A stretch of DNA of 64,000 nucleotides from Bicyclus anynana. Taxonomy: Eukaryota; Arthropoda; Insecta; Lepidoptera; Nymphalidae. Positions within the stretch are counted from its first letter, which is position 1. Each line of letters begins with the position of its first letter. Made by a program: the position numbers and the translations under genes. Positions 22,801 to 34,100 of the stretch are shown piece after piece. Location of the stretch: assembly GCF_947172395.1 (NCBI RefSeq), contig NC_069104.1, positions 8,273,355-8,337,354 of the forward strand. The letters run 5' to 3'. The notes under the pieces were generated by a model. The model was not told the DNA's origin, did no database searches, and saw only the letters and a program-made list of their open reading frames with translations.

Positions 22801-25800
22801 TAAACTCCTAATTGTCTTACTAACCTAATTCCAGATATGTGGATTACACACATTAATTTTAATACTTACATATGTATTTTACGTATGTATGTATAATGAG
22901 TCGTGGTGAGGTAATATGAGGAGATTTTCATTCAAAATGTTTGGGGTTCAATATGGGGCACTTATTGGCGCACGTAGGTGGGTTTTGTTTCGGCAAAACT
23001 CTTATAAAATAAAAACAGGTATAAAGTAGAGGTAAGCGCTACTTTGTGGAAGTGCATCATAAAAAGCGATTAATTGATTAATTTTGTTCTTTTTCCGCGA
23101 TAAACCGACGAAACAAAGCACCAACGTCACCCGCTGCCCAAGCAAAGTTTTATTTACCTGCCTAACTTAGATGTCTCTACATAACTTGATTATACCTATC
23201 TGCATCTTTGAAACACAAAACATAAGAAGTATATGAAGGTAAATAAAAGGAGTTGTCCGATAAAAACTAAACAGATAGGTAATTTACTAATTAAAATCTT
23301 ATCAATCAGTATTAGAATGTGTTTTATTGCTTGTAAATATTTTTGATATAAAAGATAAAGTACCGAACTTTTCATAATCAGGTAGGTAAGTAATAATAAC
23401 ACAAAAACAACCAAAGCTTTGTTAACTTATCCTTACTAATAATAATAATAATAATAATAATAATATGTCTTTATTTCAGGCTAAAAACCCATTTAAAATA
23501 TACAAATACATAATAAATAAAAGTAATTAATTAATTAAGTAATAAGTCTACAGTAAAGAACCGAATAATATAAATATTAAACTTAATATAAGAAATGGGA
23601 AGTTTTTTTAACTTTAACAGAAAGAAATACGTTGTCAAAATCAGAAGTAGGTACATATAAGGAAATAGTGTATTTGAAAAGTATTGTTCCCAAGAGATAA
23701 AAAATATCAGATGATAGTCCGGCCTAAAAATGGTTATCAAAGCGAAATCCACTCTGGACACGAGTATCTACTGGTGTATGGCTAAACCAAAACATCTGAG
23801 CGGGGCTGCGCAGTTTGGTATGTTGCAATTTCAGAGTGAACTAGAAGTTTGGCGGTGCCTTTACATCAAAGGTTGTATAAATCGCGGAGGATTTTATACT
23901 ACTTAACGGTCGAAATTAAAAGACAATTAATTTAAATTCAAATTCTTTAAAGTTTTATTTTATTTCTCCCATTTATTTATCCCATTTCAACATTTTCAAA
24001 ATGTTTCAATATGCAAAGTTACTCGATAGTCTAATGAATACAGATTCTACAGCTAACATGATAGACAAGCACTAATTTGAAAAGTTAATTAATGATTAGG
24101 AGATAACATAAAGTAGACCTATATTCTCTTATCGACACTTGTAGACATTTAAAACCATTTACCACAAGTTATGGTAGCTATAAATAATTTTGAAACACAA
24201 GATAGACACGCTGATAAACGACAAAATGGATTAATGATAACGCAAAATAATCTCAAAGTGTGCGAAGTAGGAATTACTTGGAACACATATAAATTAACAT
24301 TTAAGGTTACAAATGTACATATATCTATATGAACAGGTAAATGTACCATCATCATCAATATTTTAAAGGTACACTCCAGAGCCAGGCGTCCTTTATGAAG
24401 AAGTATGGAGGTCAGACCCACCACGTTGCTCCATTGCGGATTGGCAGGTTTAATATGAAAATTATTAATTGAACGCTGCATGTCACAGTGGATAATGTCT
24501 CTAAATTCTGTATCCACAGGTGAGATTGTAGAGCTAACTTGTAAAGAATACAAAAAACCATGGCCGTGGGTCCCATTTCCACAAGGAAAAATCAAAAAAT
24601 GTGTGATAAGTATGGGTGATGGGTGTTTTCCAGTATCTGGGTGTGTTTAAACATTATATAAAAATGTACATGACGAAATCAGTTATCATAATACTCATAA
24701 CACACTTACTGCAGAATCAGAGTTAAGAAATGATTTGCAGAATCCCAAGCCTATCAATGTAGTACGTAAATAATTAGCTACGCCTACAATGTACTATAAA
24801 GCTCACTTCATACGTAACGTGTTTTATCACGGACGAGACAAGACGACAAGTTTTGAAAATGTCAATGTTTCATACGAAATACAACTTACGAAAGCGTAAA
24901 CGTACGTCACAGGGTTACGAATGGGACGGCAAAGTTATTTATGTCGCAGTCATATTAGCCAGCTATTGGATTGGACGCTTAGGCAATGATCTTATACTAT
25001 TATAGATATGTCATTATCGAAACTGAGGCGAACAAAAGTGGCTAATTGTATTGATTTCATTAACCAACGAAAATTATTTATAGTCCTATTTTCAGATATG
25101 TCATAATTTGTGAACTCATGGTCACCCTAGCCAAATGTCAAATTTTGTTAATATTTTTTTGTCTTAATTTAGTAAATGGGCTAGCCGTTCAATTAGCTGG
25201 TAACTTAACCACGCGCCTGCGACATTTAAATTTAACATCACCAAAAAAAAGAAATTACACAAATCATCTCGTCGACGCCGAAAACGCGTTCCGTATGCAG
25301 CGACCTTAAAGTTGTGAAATAAGCCAGACACATTGAACAAACATTCAAATGTTAATATTTACACAAATATGTTCTTTAATATTAAACTACCTAGTATCTA
25401 CCATGTAACATACATATTTCAGAATTAAAACCTCCGTGAATGTTTTCCATAATTTATTCCAAAGAAGTTATTCGCTTACCGCTGTCTATACTTATCTTTA
25501 GAGATATTTTAAATTACGCAACGAATTTTTATGTGGTTTACCATCAGGAGTTATTCAAGAGGATGTATAGGTACAGTTTAACATTGTTACAAAATATAGT
25601 TTGGTTTATGCCTAGCATGTGAACAAGCTCATGACCAAGAGCCTCGAATGAGTTTCTAATTAGTAGCAGCATAAAAAACTTCGCGTTTATAATAAAAGGT
25701 ATTAGTGTGATATTAATAAAAACATTCCTTCCTTAGTTATTTCACTACAAAGTAAGCAATGCTACCATAGTAATTTTAAACTTTTTACTTGTATGATAGC

Positions 25801-27200
25801 ATAAACAGGACAAATACAGAATTAAGTACTGGTATTAAAATTTAGGAATGGTTGTTATCATAAAATCCATGTAGGTAATATAGCAATGTAATCATTGGAT
25901 GGCAGATATTAAACTATTATATTTGATAGTAGAGTATTACAGCTTTTGTAATTGAAATCATTTAGGCAAGCACTGCTACATAGCTAGTAGTGCTTTTAAT
26001 GTATTTGGGGCAATGCAGATATATTTTGTGAGCATTGGTAGTGTTCTGCCTTATTAAAATCTTTGCCTTTCAAATGACTCTCCCAGATCAGAGTAACTTA
26101 GTGTGATGGGGAAAAGCCACTGCCAAATCTTGTGAGGCAAAAGGTACAGCAAGGCACTTTTTGGTTGGATGCAAGGTGCTCCTGGATGGATGGATGTCCT
26201 TAACACTACACCAATTGGTCACAAGTCCTTCGTAATCTTCGTAGTGGTTTTCTCTCTACTACACAATGGATACTACTATGTATATAGTGGATATTAAAAC
26301 TCTCTACTACTGTAAAGTTCTTCTCGTCCGTGAGTCCTACTCCTTTTCTGATTTTTGCCCCAAGGATATTATGCCATCTTGATCTATCTAAAGGTAACTG
26401 CCAACTATTACTATAAAAATATATGTCTGGATGACGTCAGTAAAGTATTTGAAGGGCAAACCATAATTATTCAATGAAAGATAATCAGGTCTCTCCATTC
26501 CCAACAAGAATGTAACCAATAAACCCACAACTGTGTAAATTAGCAAGCTTTAAAGGAATATTTATTCCTTTATTCAAAAATTTGGACATTACTCAAGAGT
26601 TTATGTGAAATGCTCAATAGTTGTTGTACTGTTTCATCAATAATACAGATGGTGATTACTTTTGAATCGGTGGATATGGGGTCGTTACTTGGAGTCATTA
26701 GCACGGGTAGACATACATACTCTGTATTTTATAAAAAAACATTATTGAATTTATGGACTAAATAAATGAATGGAAGTTAATAACTAAAGATTTATTTATA
26801 TTATATTTATAATATTTATGATAGCTATAAATTAATTATAATGGTATAATAGATACACATTAAGTAAGACATTTTCTTTTTTTATGACATCCTAATTATT
26901 ATATTCCCACAAAAACCTTTGATTAATTAATAGCTAATAGGTCTATGAACAAAATACTCATTAATTTAATTTAGGAGAAACTTTAGGATGTATTTAAACA
27001 GTTATGAATGCATTAGAATGAATATAATAATTATGTTTATTGCTTACTGAAAAAAAGTGTAGTAAAGTAAAAGTTGAACAAATTTTTGTCATAAAATCAT
27101 GAAAAAATAAGGATTTACCTGTAGGACACCCTAAATCCTTTGATCCTCTTCCGAATCCTTTTACAACTTCACCTTTTAAAAATAAAGGCAAATAAGACAT
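16874..27200 (-). CDS. RFK: Riboflavin kinase (3 exons)
   Basis: Phosphorylates riboflavin with ATP to give FMN, the committed step in flavin cofactor synthesis. Exons, minus strand: 27119-27200, 19538-19689, 16874-17083. GT-AG ends throughout; intron 1 splits an alanine codon and intron 2 is phase 0. The product is 147 aa, near the ~150 aa of animal enzymes. Exon 1 gives LPLFLKGEVVKGFGRGSKDL. The exon 1/2 junction builds the PTAN motif (residues 26-29) that binds Mg-ATP. Exon 2 has PGVYYGWAKVNSTPVQKMV and VGWCPFYQNKEM. Exon 3 opens with ETHVMHDYGKDFYG, whose first glutamate (79) matches the catalytic base, then LIGYLRPEMNFNS. Intron 1 is 7.4 kb and intron 2 is 2.5 kb. The start is divergent from Arkadia, ~0.95 kb away. 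Confidence 0.92.
17084..19537 (-). other. RFK intron 2
   Basis: 2.45 kb with no exon visible. It contains a SINE-tail-like fragment (17281-17400, with CATGGTGGGCCTAAGCTCCA), the truncated end of a Helitron-like element with CCCTA-rich sequence (17591-17670), and a GC-rich repeat (19370-19530) touching the donor of exon 2. The stretch 17700-19000 is otherwise unassigned. Confidence 0.5.
19370..19530. repeat. GC-rich dispersed repeat next to an RFK splice donor
   Basis: Shares blocks such as CGGGTGTGAAATCTTGCGTG and ACCATCGGGAGTGATACGAA with 46460-46650. It ends within a few bases of the exon 2 donor (19532-19537 on the minus strand). Class unknown. Confidence 0.5.
20260..20572 (-). mobile_element. 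SINE A in RFK intron 1
   Basis: Family A SINE on the minus strand, near full length. The tail-side TTTACAAGTTAGTCC is at the left. The tRNA-like head at the right has GGGGATCGAACCTAGGACC (B box on the minus strand) and CACTGCGCAACGGACGCAGT. Confidence 0.8.
20923..20964. repeat. Perfect 20-bp inverted repeat, 2-nt spacer
   Basis: The arm 20923-20942 (ATTGTTTTCAGGATATAGAT) is repeated as its exact reverse complement at 20945-20964. It is nearly a perfect cruciform, in RFK intron 1. Confidence 0.9.
23437..23464. repeat. TAA trinucleotide microsatellite
   Basis: Uninterrupted run of about nine TAA/AAT units in RFK intron 1. Confidence 0.9.
26029..26280 (+). mobile_element. RLE-type LINE fragment with internal deletion
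   Basis: The left part matches the stretch encoding the zinc-knuckle region at 60500-60680 (ACTCTCCCAGATCAGAGTAA, GTTGGATGCAAGGTGCTCCT). The right part matches the 3' UTR seen at 34320-34400 (CTTAACACTACACCAATTGG). The endonuclease-coding stretch between them is missing, so this copy is a deletion product. Confidence 0.65.
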
Positions 27201-28148
27201 AGCTAATTTAATTTTTATTATTTGTAAGAACTAATTTTTATTCAGGTAATGAAATAATATATATAATTTTATAAAACTTATTCCAACAAATTAAGGGTTT
27301 ACACGAAAAATATTTTTTTAAGTGATGAAAAAATAATTTTCAACATTCCTACTCAAATAACAGCGACAAACTGAATCACAGATTAAAGATTTTAAAAACC
27401 TAAAGTCAATTCTGAATTGTCAAATCCAAAGAATTGATGTTTCCTGTGTTACCATTATTTTTTATTTTTCCCGTTTGTTTACCTCACAAAAGGCTACTAA
27501 AAAGTGCGGATATAAAGCTATAGCTTAGCAAAAATAGTGTTGTGTTGTGCAAAGTGATTGATTTATTATCAAAACATGACTCACTCTTCTTCTTCTTTTT
27601 GGTTTCATGGCTCTGCGTCCGCTTAGCGAGTGATTGAGCCATTTAATACAGACTTTGATTAATCATTATCGGTATTAACTTAAGGTATTAATTACAATAG
27701 CGTTCCCTAAAAATATACTATAATATTCTGCTATATTTTTCAAGTAAATAATGAGATAAATAGTCTCGGAGCAAATATTCTTTGAGCCTCCCTTAAAAAA
27801 TGTGCCATAGACAATGTGTAACCCTCATAAGAATAGAGTTTGGAAAATAATATTAAGGAATCTGTGGTAAAATGAAAAAAAAATACAAAATAAAAATGTC
27901 GTCGCAAATCGCAATTTAATATTTATTTGGTTCAATTTTCTTTTACACGCTTTTAGCTTTTAATGTAAGGTAAAATATTTGCCGTAAAAACATCTTAATA
28001 TTAGGTAACACATGCTTTATTTGTCCTTTTTATCATATTATTTCATAACATAAACTACTTACCCAATGTATTGTGTTGACAAGTACAGCAAGTTATTTTC
28101 TGACGTAAATAATTACTATCTTAGAAATTATGATTAAAAAATAATAAC
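27201..28148. promoter_or_regulatory. Divergent RFK/Arkadia spacer
   Basis: 948 bp separate the RFK ATG (minus) from the Arkadia ATG (plus), so both promoters and 5' UTRs probably lie here. No clear TATA or Inr was assigned. The stretch near 27580-27640 (TCTTCTTCTTTTTGGTTTCA then GCGTCCGCTTAGCGAGTG) looks like a repeat fragment. The rest is AT-rich. Confidence 0.4.
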
Positions 28149-31100
28149 ATGGAAATGACTGAAGAGGGGTATGACGGTGAGCAATCCTTGTCTGCATGGG
28201 ATATACCCGGGCCATCTTCAATAGCTGCTATACTTGGCTCGATATATAACAATTCGACTTCCTCTGATAATCAACCAAGGAATGGTATGTTTAAATTTTT
28301 TTAACCATATTTTTGATGACGGCTTATTAATTCAGATTACAAAAACATTGCAAATTAAAAGTTATTATACTCAACTAATAATGCATGGTTATATCTTTAT
28401 ATTTTATATTACAGAGGATATGGAATGCGAACCATTGTTTGCTGAAAGTGATGATGATGTCGAAGTACTTCCCGCCTCCGCTGATGAATCTACAGAAAGG
28501 AATGCACCAACACCAAAGAATCCGATTTCATCCAACTACATAAACTCTACAATGCCCACTCAACCATATGAAGTGAATGTAGCGCCTTTGTCAGCACACA
28601 CACCTGTGCCAGAGGAATACCAACCACTGCCAGACAGTTCGAGTTCCATTGAATACTCCATTAGAAATAATTCTGACGGCACCAATCTGAATGGCACATT
28701 TCGTGACATTAATATACGTTATCAACCCAAACCAGCATACCAGCTTAGTACTTACAGCTATGGTAGAGATTATGTAGTGGGTCCGTACGGCCCTATGAAT
28801 ATGAACATGATTGTACCTAGTGAAGAAAGAAATTACTTGCTTCAACAGCCTATTAATTATACACTCTCTGCTCGGCCCTCAATGCAAGAAGCTAGTTATT
28901 CCAATGCTGGCTATACAGCGTTACAACCAAGTGCAGGACACTCTTATAGCAACTTTCCGCCTGATGTGAACCGAACTGAAGGCCAACCGAACAGCTTAGA
29001 GAGGCCGAGTCGAAAATTAAATATATCTCCAAGGAGAAAACAGTCAAAAGAGACCCACTCTAGTACAAATCCAATAGAACTAAGTTCTGATGAAGAAGAA
29101 AGCCCATCAACACCTAGTAAGAAGCAGTGCGATAATGGTAACAGAGATGATCCAAGAGCAGGGAATAGTCAATATTTGAATAATTATGGATTAATTGAGG
29201 GTAGTGATGTATGTCGGCAAGTGGGTGTTAAGGCAGAACCTCGAGACCAGTCTGAAGCTTCCACACAAGCAGTACCTAATGTACCAGAGTCTGAAGCCTC
29301 CGCTTCAGTACCTATGCAAGAGCACCATAATGCACCTCTAATTAAAGATCACAGCCAACCTGTGAACTACCAACCTCGGCCGGGCTGTGTGTGTAAAAAG
29401 AACAAACACACATGTTTCTTGCATAATCCATCACACGGAGGTCAGAGACAGAATCCAAATTACTTTAACTACCATAATGGTGCTCATCATCATCACCATC
29501 ACCACAGGGTGCCATGTGGCCATAGCAGCAACACTTCATCCAGTTCATCAAATCCTGTCCTAAATATCAAAACAGAACCTGGTACAGTGGTTGTTAAATC
29601 TGAAGTGAATTCTCCTAGACTGTCCTCTGATAGCTCACAGTCATCTGGTATAGGAGGAACTGTTAAAGTTGAACCCAATGAGCAGGTCACAGTTAAATCT
29701 GAACCTAGCATTCACCGTCCATGGAATAGAACAGTCACTGCTAATAATAGTACAGTAACTGTTAAACTAGAGGACTCAGATAGAAGATGTTGTGATGGCA
29801 GCGGAGATAGAAGAGTCAAAGACCAATCACCACAACCCGGAACCAGCTCCGCCAGACACACCTCACAACCTGAACCCAGCCCTTCAACACAAAACAATAA
29901 TCAGGTATAATATAGTTATTCATGCCACTATCATGTAATGAGGGCCATTGTTGCATGAGTGACTTAGCACAATAGACACCATGAGTGCTACAATGGCTAA
30001 TTATGTGCAGTGGCATACAATACTTTTTCTACATCCAATAAATTATTAAAAAAAAAAAAAAAATATGATTGGTGTTGACCATGGCCTCCTTGATTTTGTC
30101 TCTTATAAGGAAGACAGAATTTTTGTAGCCAATGCCATGGAATTTTCGTTCTCATATCTCAAGATATGTTATGCTGTATGTCTAAGGCCTACAGTAAAAT
30201 ACTTGGTGGCATGGTAAGATATGTCTATAGCTAAAAATTAATATTATTCCCAGGAAAATAAATCAGCAGAATCGTCAAGTGGCAGCAGCGGCCATGCGTT
30301 GTCTGCACCAGATTTACAACTGGACTGGGTTTCTGATTCCAGTTCTGATGATGATGTGCAAGTGCTGGGAGATGAACCAAATTCTGTAAGTATGCACATT
30401 TTTACCCGACTGCAAGAAGGGTTATGTTTTTCGCGCGTATCTTCTGAGACTGTTTTCTAATTGTTTTCAACAATTAGAAAACATCAGGTTTTTTTATTTG
30501 TTTAATTAATTAATTTATTTATCCTTGCTATTGCTAATATACATAACTAGTGGACCCGGTCAAGCTTCGCTTTGACTAAATTACGCTTCTTCCCTACCCT
30601 TCCCTACTCCCACCCTGCCCCTACCCTACCCTAATTCTACTCCTATCTACCCTACCCCTACCCTACCCCTTCCCTACCTCTACCCTACATTTTTAGTAAT
30701 GATTTTTAGCTTCCTGCCTTGAAAACTGAAAAGTATGCACAGTTTTTTTGTTAGTCACAAATAGTCTGCATACCAATTTTTAGCTTTCTACCTTGGATAT
30801 TGTGAAACGCTCCATACAAACTTCCACCCCCCATTTTAGGAAAAGACAAAAAGTAGCCTATGTCACTCTTCATCCTTTTAACTACCTCCACTTAAAAAAT
30901 CCCGTCAATTCGTCGCTCTGTTTTGCCGTGAAAGACGGACAAACAAACAGACACGTACACTTTCACATTTATAATATTAAGTATGGATCTATGTCTTCAT
31001 CTAGAATCTAGAATCTTAGAGGTTGTATCCACTGGGCTATCACATCTCTATCTATCACAAGGCCTTAAATTATCCTTTATTATTAATATTAAGTTTATTT

Positions 31101-34100
31101 GTTTATTTCCAGAGAGAAGTAATAGATCTAACGAGTTCCCCGGGTCGTACGGGCCAGTCACCAGAAAGTGGAGCCCCGCATGCCTCTGAGGGTGCTGTGC
31201 GGTCTCCGAGACCCTTGTTCGAGTCAGTTCCACATCGGGAACCACCGCTCTATCACACACCACCTGTACCATCCCATCAACACTTAATGCATCGGGCAAG
31301 GCAAGTATAGTATTTTTGCTAAGTTATATATATAATTATGTTAATTTTATCAAATTAAGAGTCGTGATAGCCCAGTGGATATGACCTCTGCCTCAGATTC
31401 TGGAGGGTGTGCCTTTCAGTTGTGTGCATTTTAAAAATTAAATATCACATGTCTCAAACGGTGAAGGAAAACATCGTGAGGAAACCTGCATACCAGAGAG
31501 TTTCTTAATTCTCTGCGTGTGTGAAGTCTGCCTGATTCGACCAGTATGACGTAATTGAAGTGTTAATAATAGTGTAAATGTTGTCAGGGTGCGGTGCATG
31601 CTGCGCTGCCGCGGGTGCTGCTGCCCGTCGCACGGCGCCTACGCGCCCGGCGTCGGGGCGCTGCCGCCGCGCGCGCCCCACGCGCACGCGCCGCTCACCA
31701 CGCACAACCCGCCGCCCGCCGCGCACCGCGAGCACGCGCCCGCGCTGCACTACCGCCCGCCGCACGCGCAGCCGCCCGCGCACAACCCGCCCGCCGCGCA
31801 CCGTGAGACACCCTACACTACACCACTTACATCTACACCCTGTACATAGCCACGACATGTGCGGCGCCGCTCACCACCTCAGACTAATTAGATAAAGACC
31901 TGCCTCGCAAGACATTATTTTTCTGTCAACGTATATGATCAACGATCTTATGCGATTATAAACACTGTTTCTAAAGAATCGATGTTTCATAGTTTACAAT
32001 CGTGTCCGTCGGTTAAAAACCTCCGTAAAAATACCTTTTTGTGTAGTTATATGGTGTAAAAAACGAACAAAAACAGCTAGTTTAGTATAAAACATGTATG
32101 AAATCTAAGCTAGTTTTCCTTAGAAAATGGCAGAAAATTTTGTTCGTGAATTTGGGTGCGATACTAGTCCTTATGTATTTAGTCTGAGCTCACCGCGCAC
32201 ACACCACACTACACTACACACCAAAGATATACTATAAATATGTCAGTAGCGCGTCAAAAATGAAGCGAACAAACGCGCCTAATTATCTTAATTTCATACA
32301 GGTGTATTAATTTTCATTAGTTGAAACAACTATTCAAAAATAATCAAGTATAAAATCAACACTTAAGCATTTTTTTTTAAATTTAAATTGGTACTTATAA
32401 TTTCGTACCCTTATTCCAAGTACATACGAATATAATATTGTTTATATTAAAACGTTTGCTGCGGCACTGATATTTCTGTACTTTCCTCTGGTGCGGCACG
32501 AGGTTTTTTGACCTCATACTAAAACTATGTGGTGCGGTAAGGGGTCCATCGACCTTAAGAACTCTTGAAGAAGCTATACGTGGTCAATTGACCTCGTGAC
32601 GCAGCGAACGTGTTAATGTTTATGTAACCATTGTTAAGATAATAAGAGGAACTTGTCTGTCAGTGGGTGAGCCGCTGAGCCGCGCGCCGCCGTACCTGGT
32701 GCACGAGCGACTGTGGCAGCGGCAGCAGCACATGCTCGTGAGTTGTTTGCACATGTTTGTATTACAAAACGACCATCACCCAGCGGCGTGCACAAGGACT
32801 TTAACTAGGGTATGCACTATAAGTACAAATCGTACAAAATAGCAAAATTCTGTTATCGCCGCATAGCAATAACATGCGGTACGGACCGCTTCAGTGTGCT
32901 CGTGGCGTTCGAGCCGTCCACATCTCTTGTTGTGTAATTCTTTATGGCTTACTTGGGATAGGCGGGGAGAGTGACTTGAGTGGAAAAGGGGAGTGTTTGT
33001 TAACAGTTAAAGGCGCCCTTAACCCTACACACATCGTTCACAAGTACGTGACTCCACTCAAGGTTATTCTCTGACATTTTAGGGTCTTATTTTGGTTACA
33101 GTTTGATTTGTTAATTAAGTTGTCCTGACAAGTGTCGTGAATCATAACCTTTGTTCGACATTAGTTTTCTTATATTTGTAATCACTTTGAGTCTTATATA
33201 TAATAATTCCTTCCTCAGTCCAGGTTTGTAATGAGTCCTTAGGGTAGGCCGTGCAAGTGCACGCCACTGCCTTCATCCATCTGTTTTATGGATGAAGTGT
33301 TTTATCGTGTCTAAACTATTATTTTATTGTTTGATAGTTAATAATGGTTAATAGTTTGGCCAGGAAAATTTTAGGCAATATTTTTTTTTTAATTTTCATT
33401 TCTCTTGTCCATTAATCAGATAAGTGAAGGTCTTTTTTAAATTATTTTTATTCTTTATAAGTTAGGTCTTGATTAGAATCTCACCTGATGGTAAGTGACG
33501 ATGCAATCTAAGATGGAAGCGGGCTAACTCGATAGGAAAAGGATGAAAGTCTTCACCCCTTTCGGTTTGTACACGACATCGTACCGGAACGCTAAATCGC
33601 TTGGTACGCGTTTGTCTGTAGGGTGGTAACTAGCCAAAGCCTCCCACCTGCCAGACCTGGACCAATTAAGAAAACCTTAATCGAACCCAGGACCTCCGTT
33701 TCTAGTACGGATCATAGACTAATATGACGTGTGTTCCACAGGAGGTGCAGCGACGCAACATGATGGGCGATGTGAGCCCGCACTTCCCGCCTGCGCCCGC
33801 CAGACCTGCGCCCGTTATGCTCGCGGTAACTACTCTATATCTATAGAAGATCCGGATGATATTAGCGGTTTCTATTTAGCGGCCCTCGCATTACGGCTCG
33901 TGCCCTAAAAATACCTCGTATATCTTCGGTCTTTTCAGCTCCTTGTATCCTTGTTCGGTATTTCGAGATCTAGACCAGACATTTTCCTTTTTTCCAAACA
34001 AACAAAGCGAATAGTACTTGTAGAGCTTACTGTGCCGTGGGAGACTAACATTCCGAAGGACCACAGTTTAAAAGTGAATAAATATTATGACCTAACAAAT

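Larger units (their letters stand above)
19690..27118 (-). other. RFK intron 1 (7.4 kb)
   Basis: Contains a short ACTA microsatellite (20170-20190), a SINE A (20260-20572), a perfect hairpin (20923-20964), a TAA microsatellite (23437-23464), a small SINE-like scrap (24350-24555), an internally deleted RLE-LINE fragment (26029-26280), and otherwise unassigned AT-rich DNA. A 63-codon plus-strand frame at 25118-25309 is treated under findings. No other gene is supported. Confidence 0.5.

Noticed and set aside
24149..24595. 148-codon minus-strand frame in RFK intron 1
   Set aside because: It overlaps SINE-like sequence, has no recognisable motif and biased composition, and no splice context ties it to a gene.
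30590..30690. Telomere-like CCCTA repeats
   Set aside because: Lepidopteran telomeres are CCTAA/TTAGG. These imperfect CCCTA blocks are part of the Helitron-like elements (also at 17630 and 60045).
31578..31895. Long Arg/Ala-rich frames over Arkadia exon 5
   Set aside because: These come from very GC-rich coding DNA read in the wrong phase. Only the frame giving RVRCMLRCRGCCCPS joins exon 4 and exon 6 correctly.
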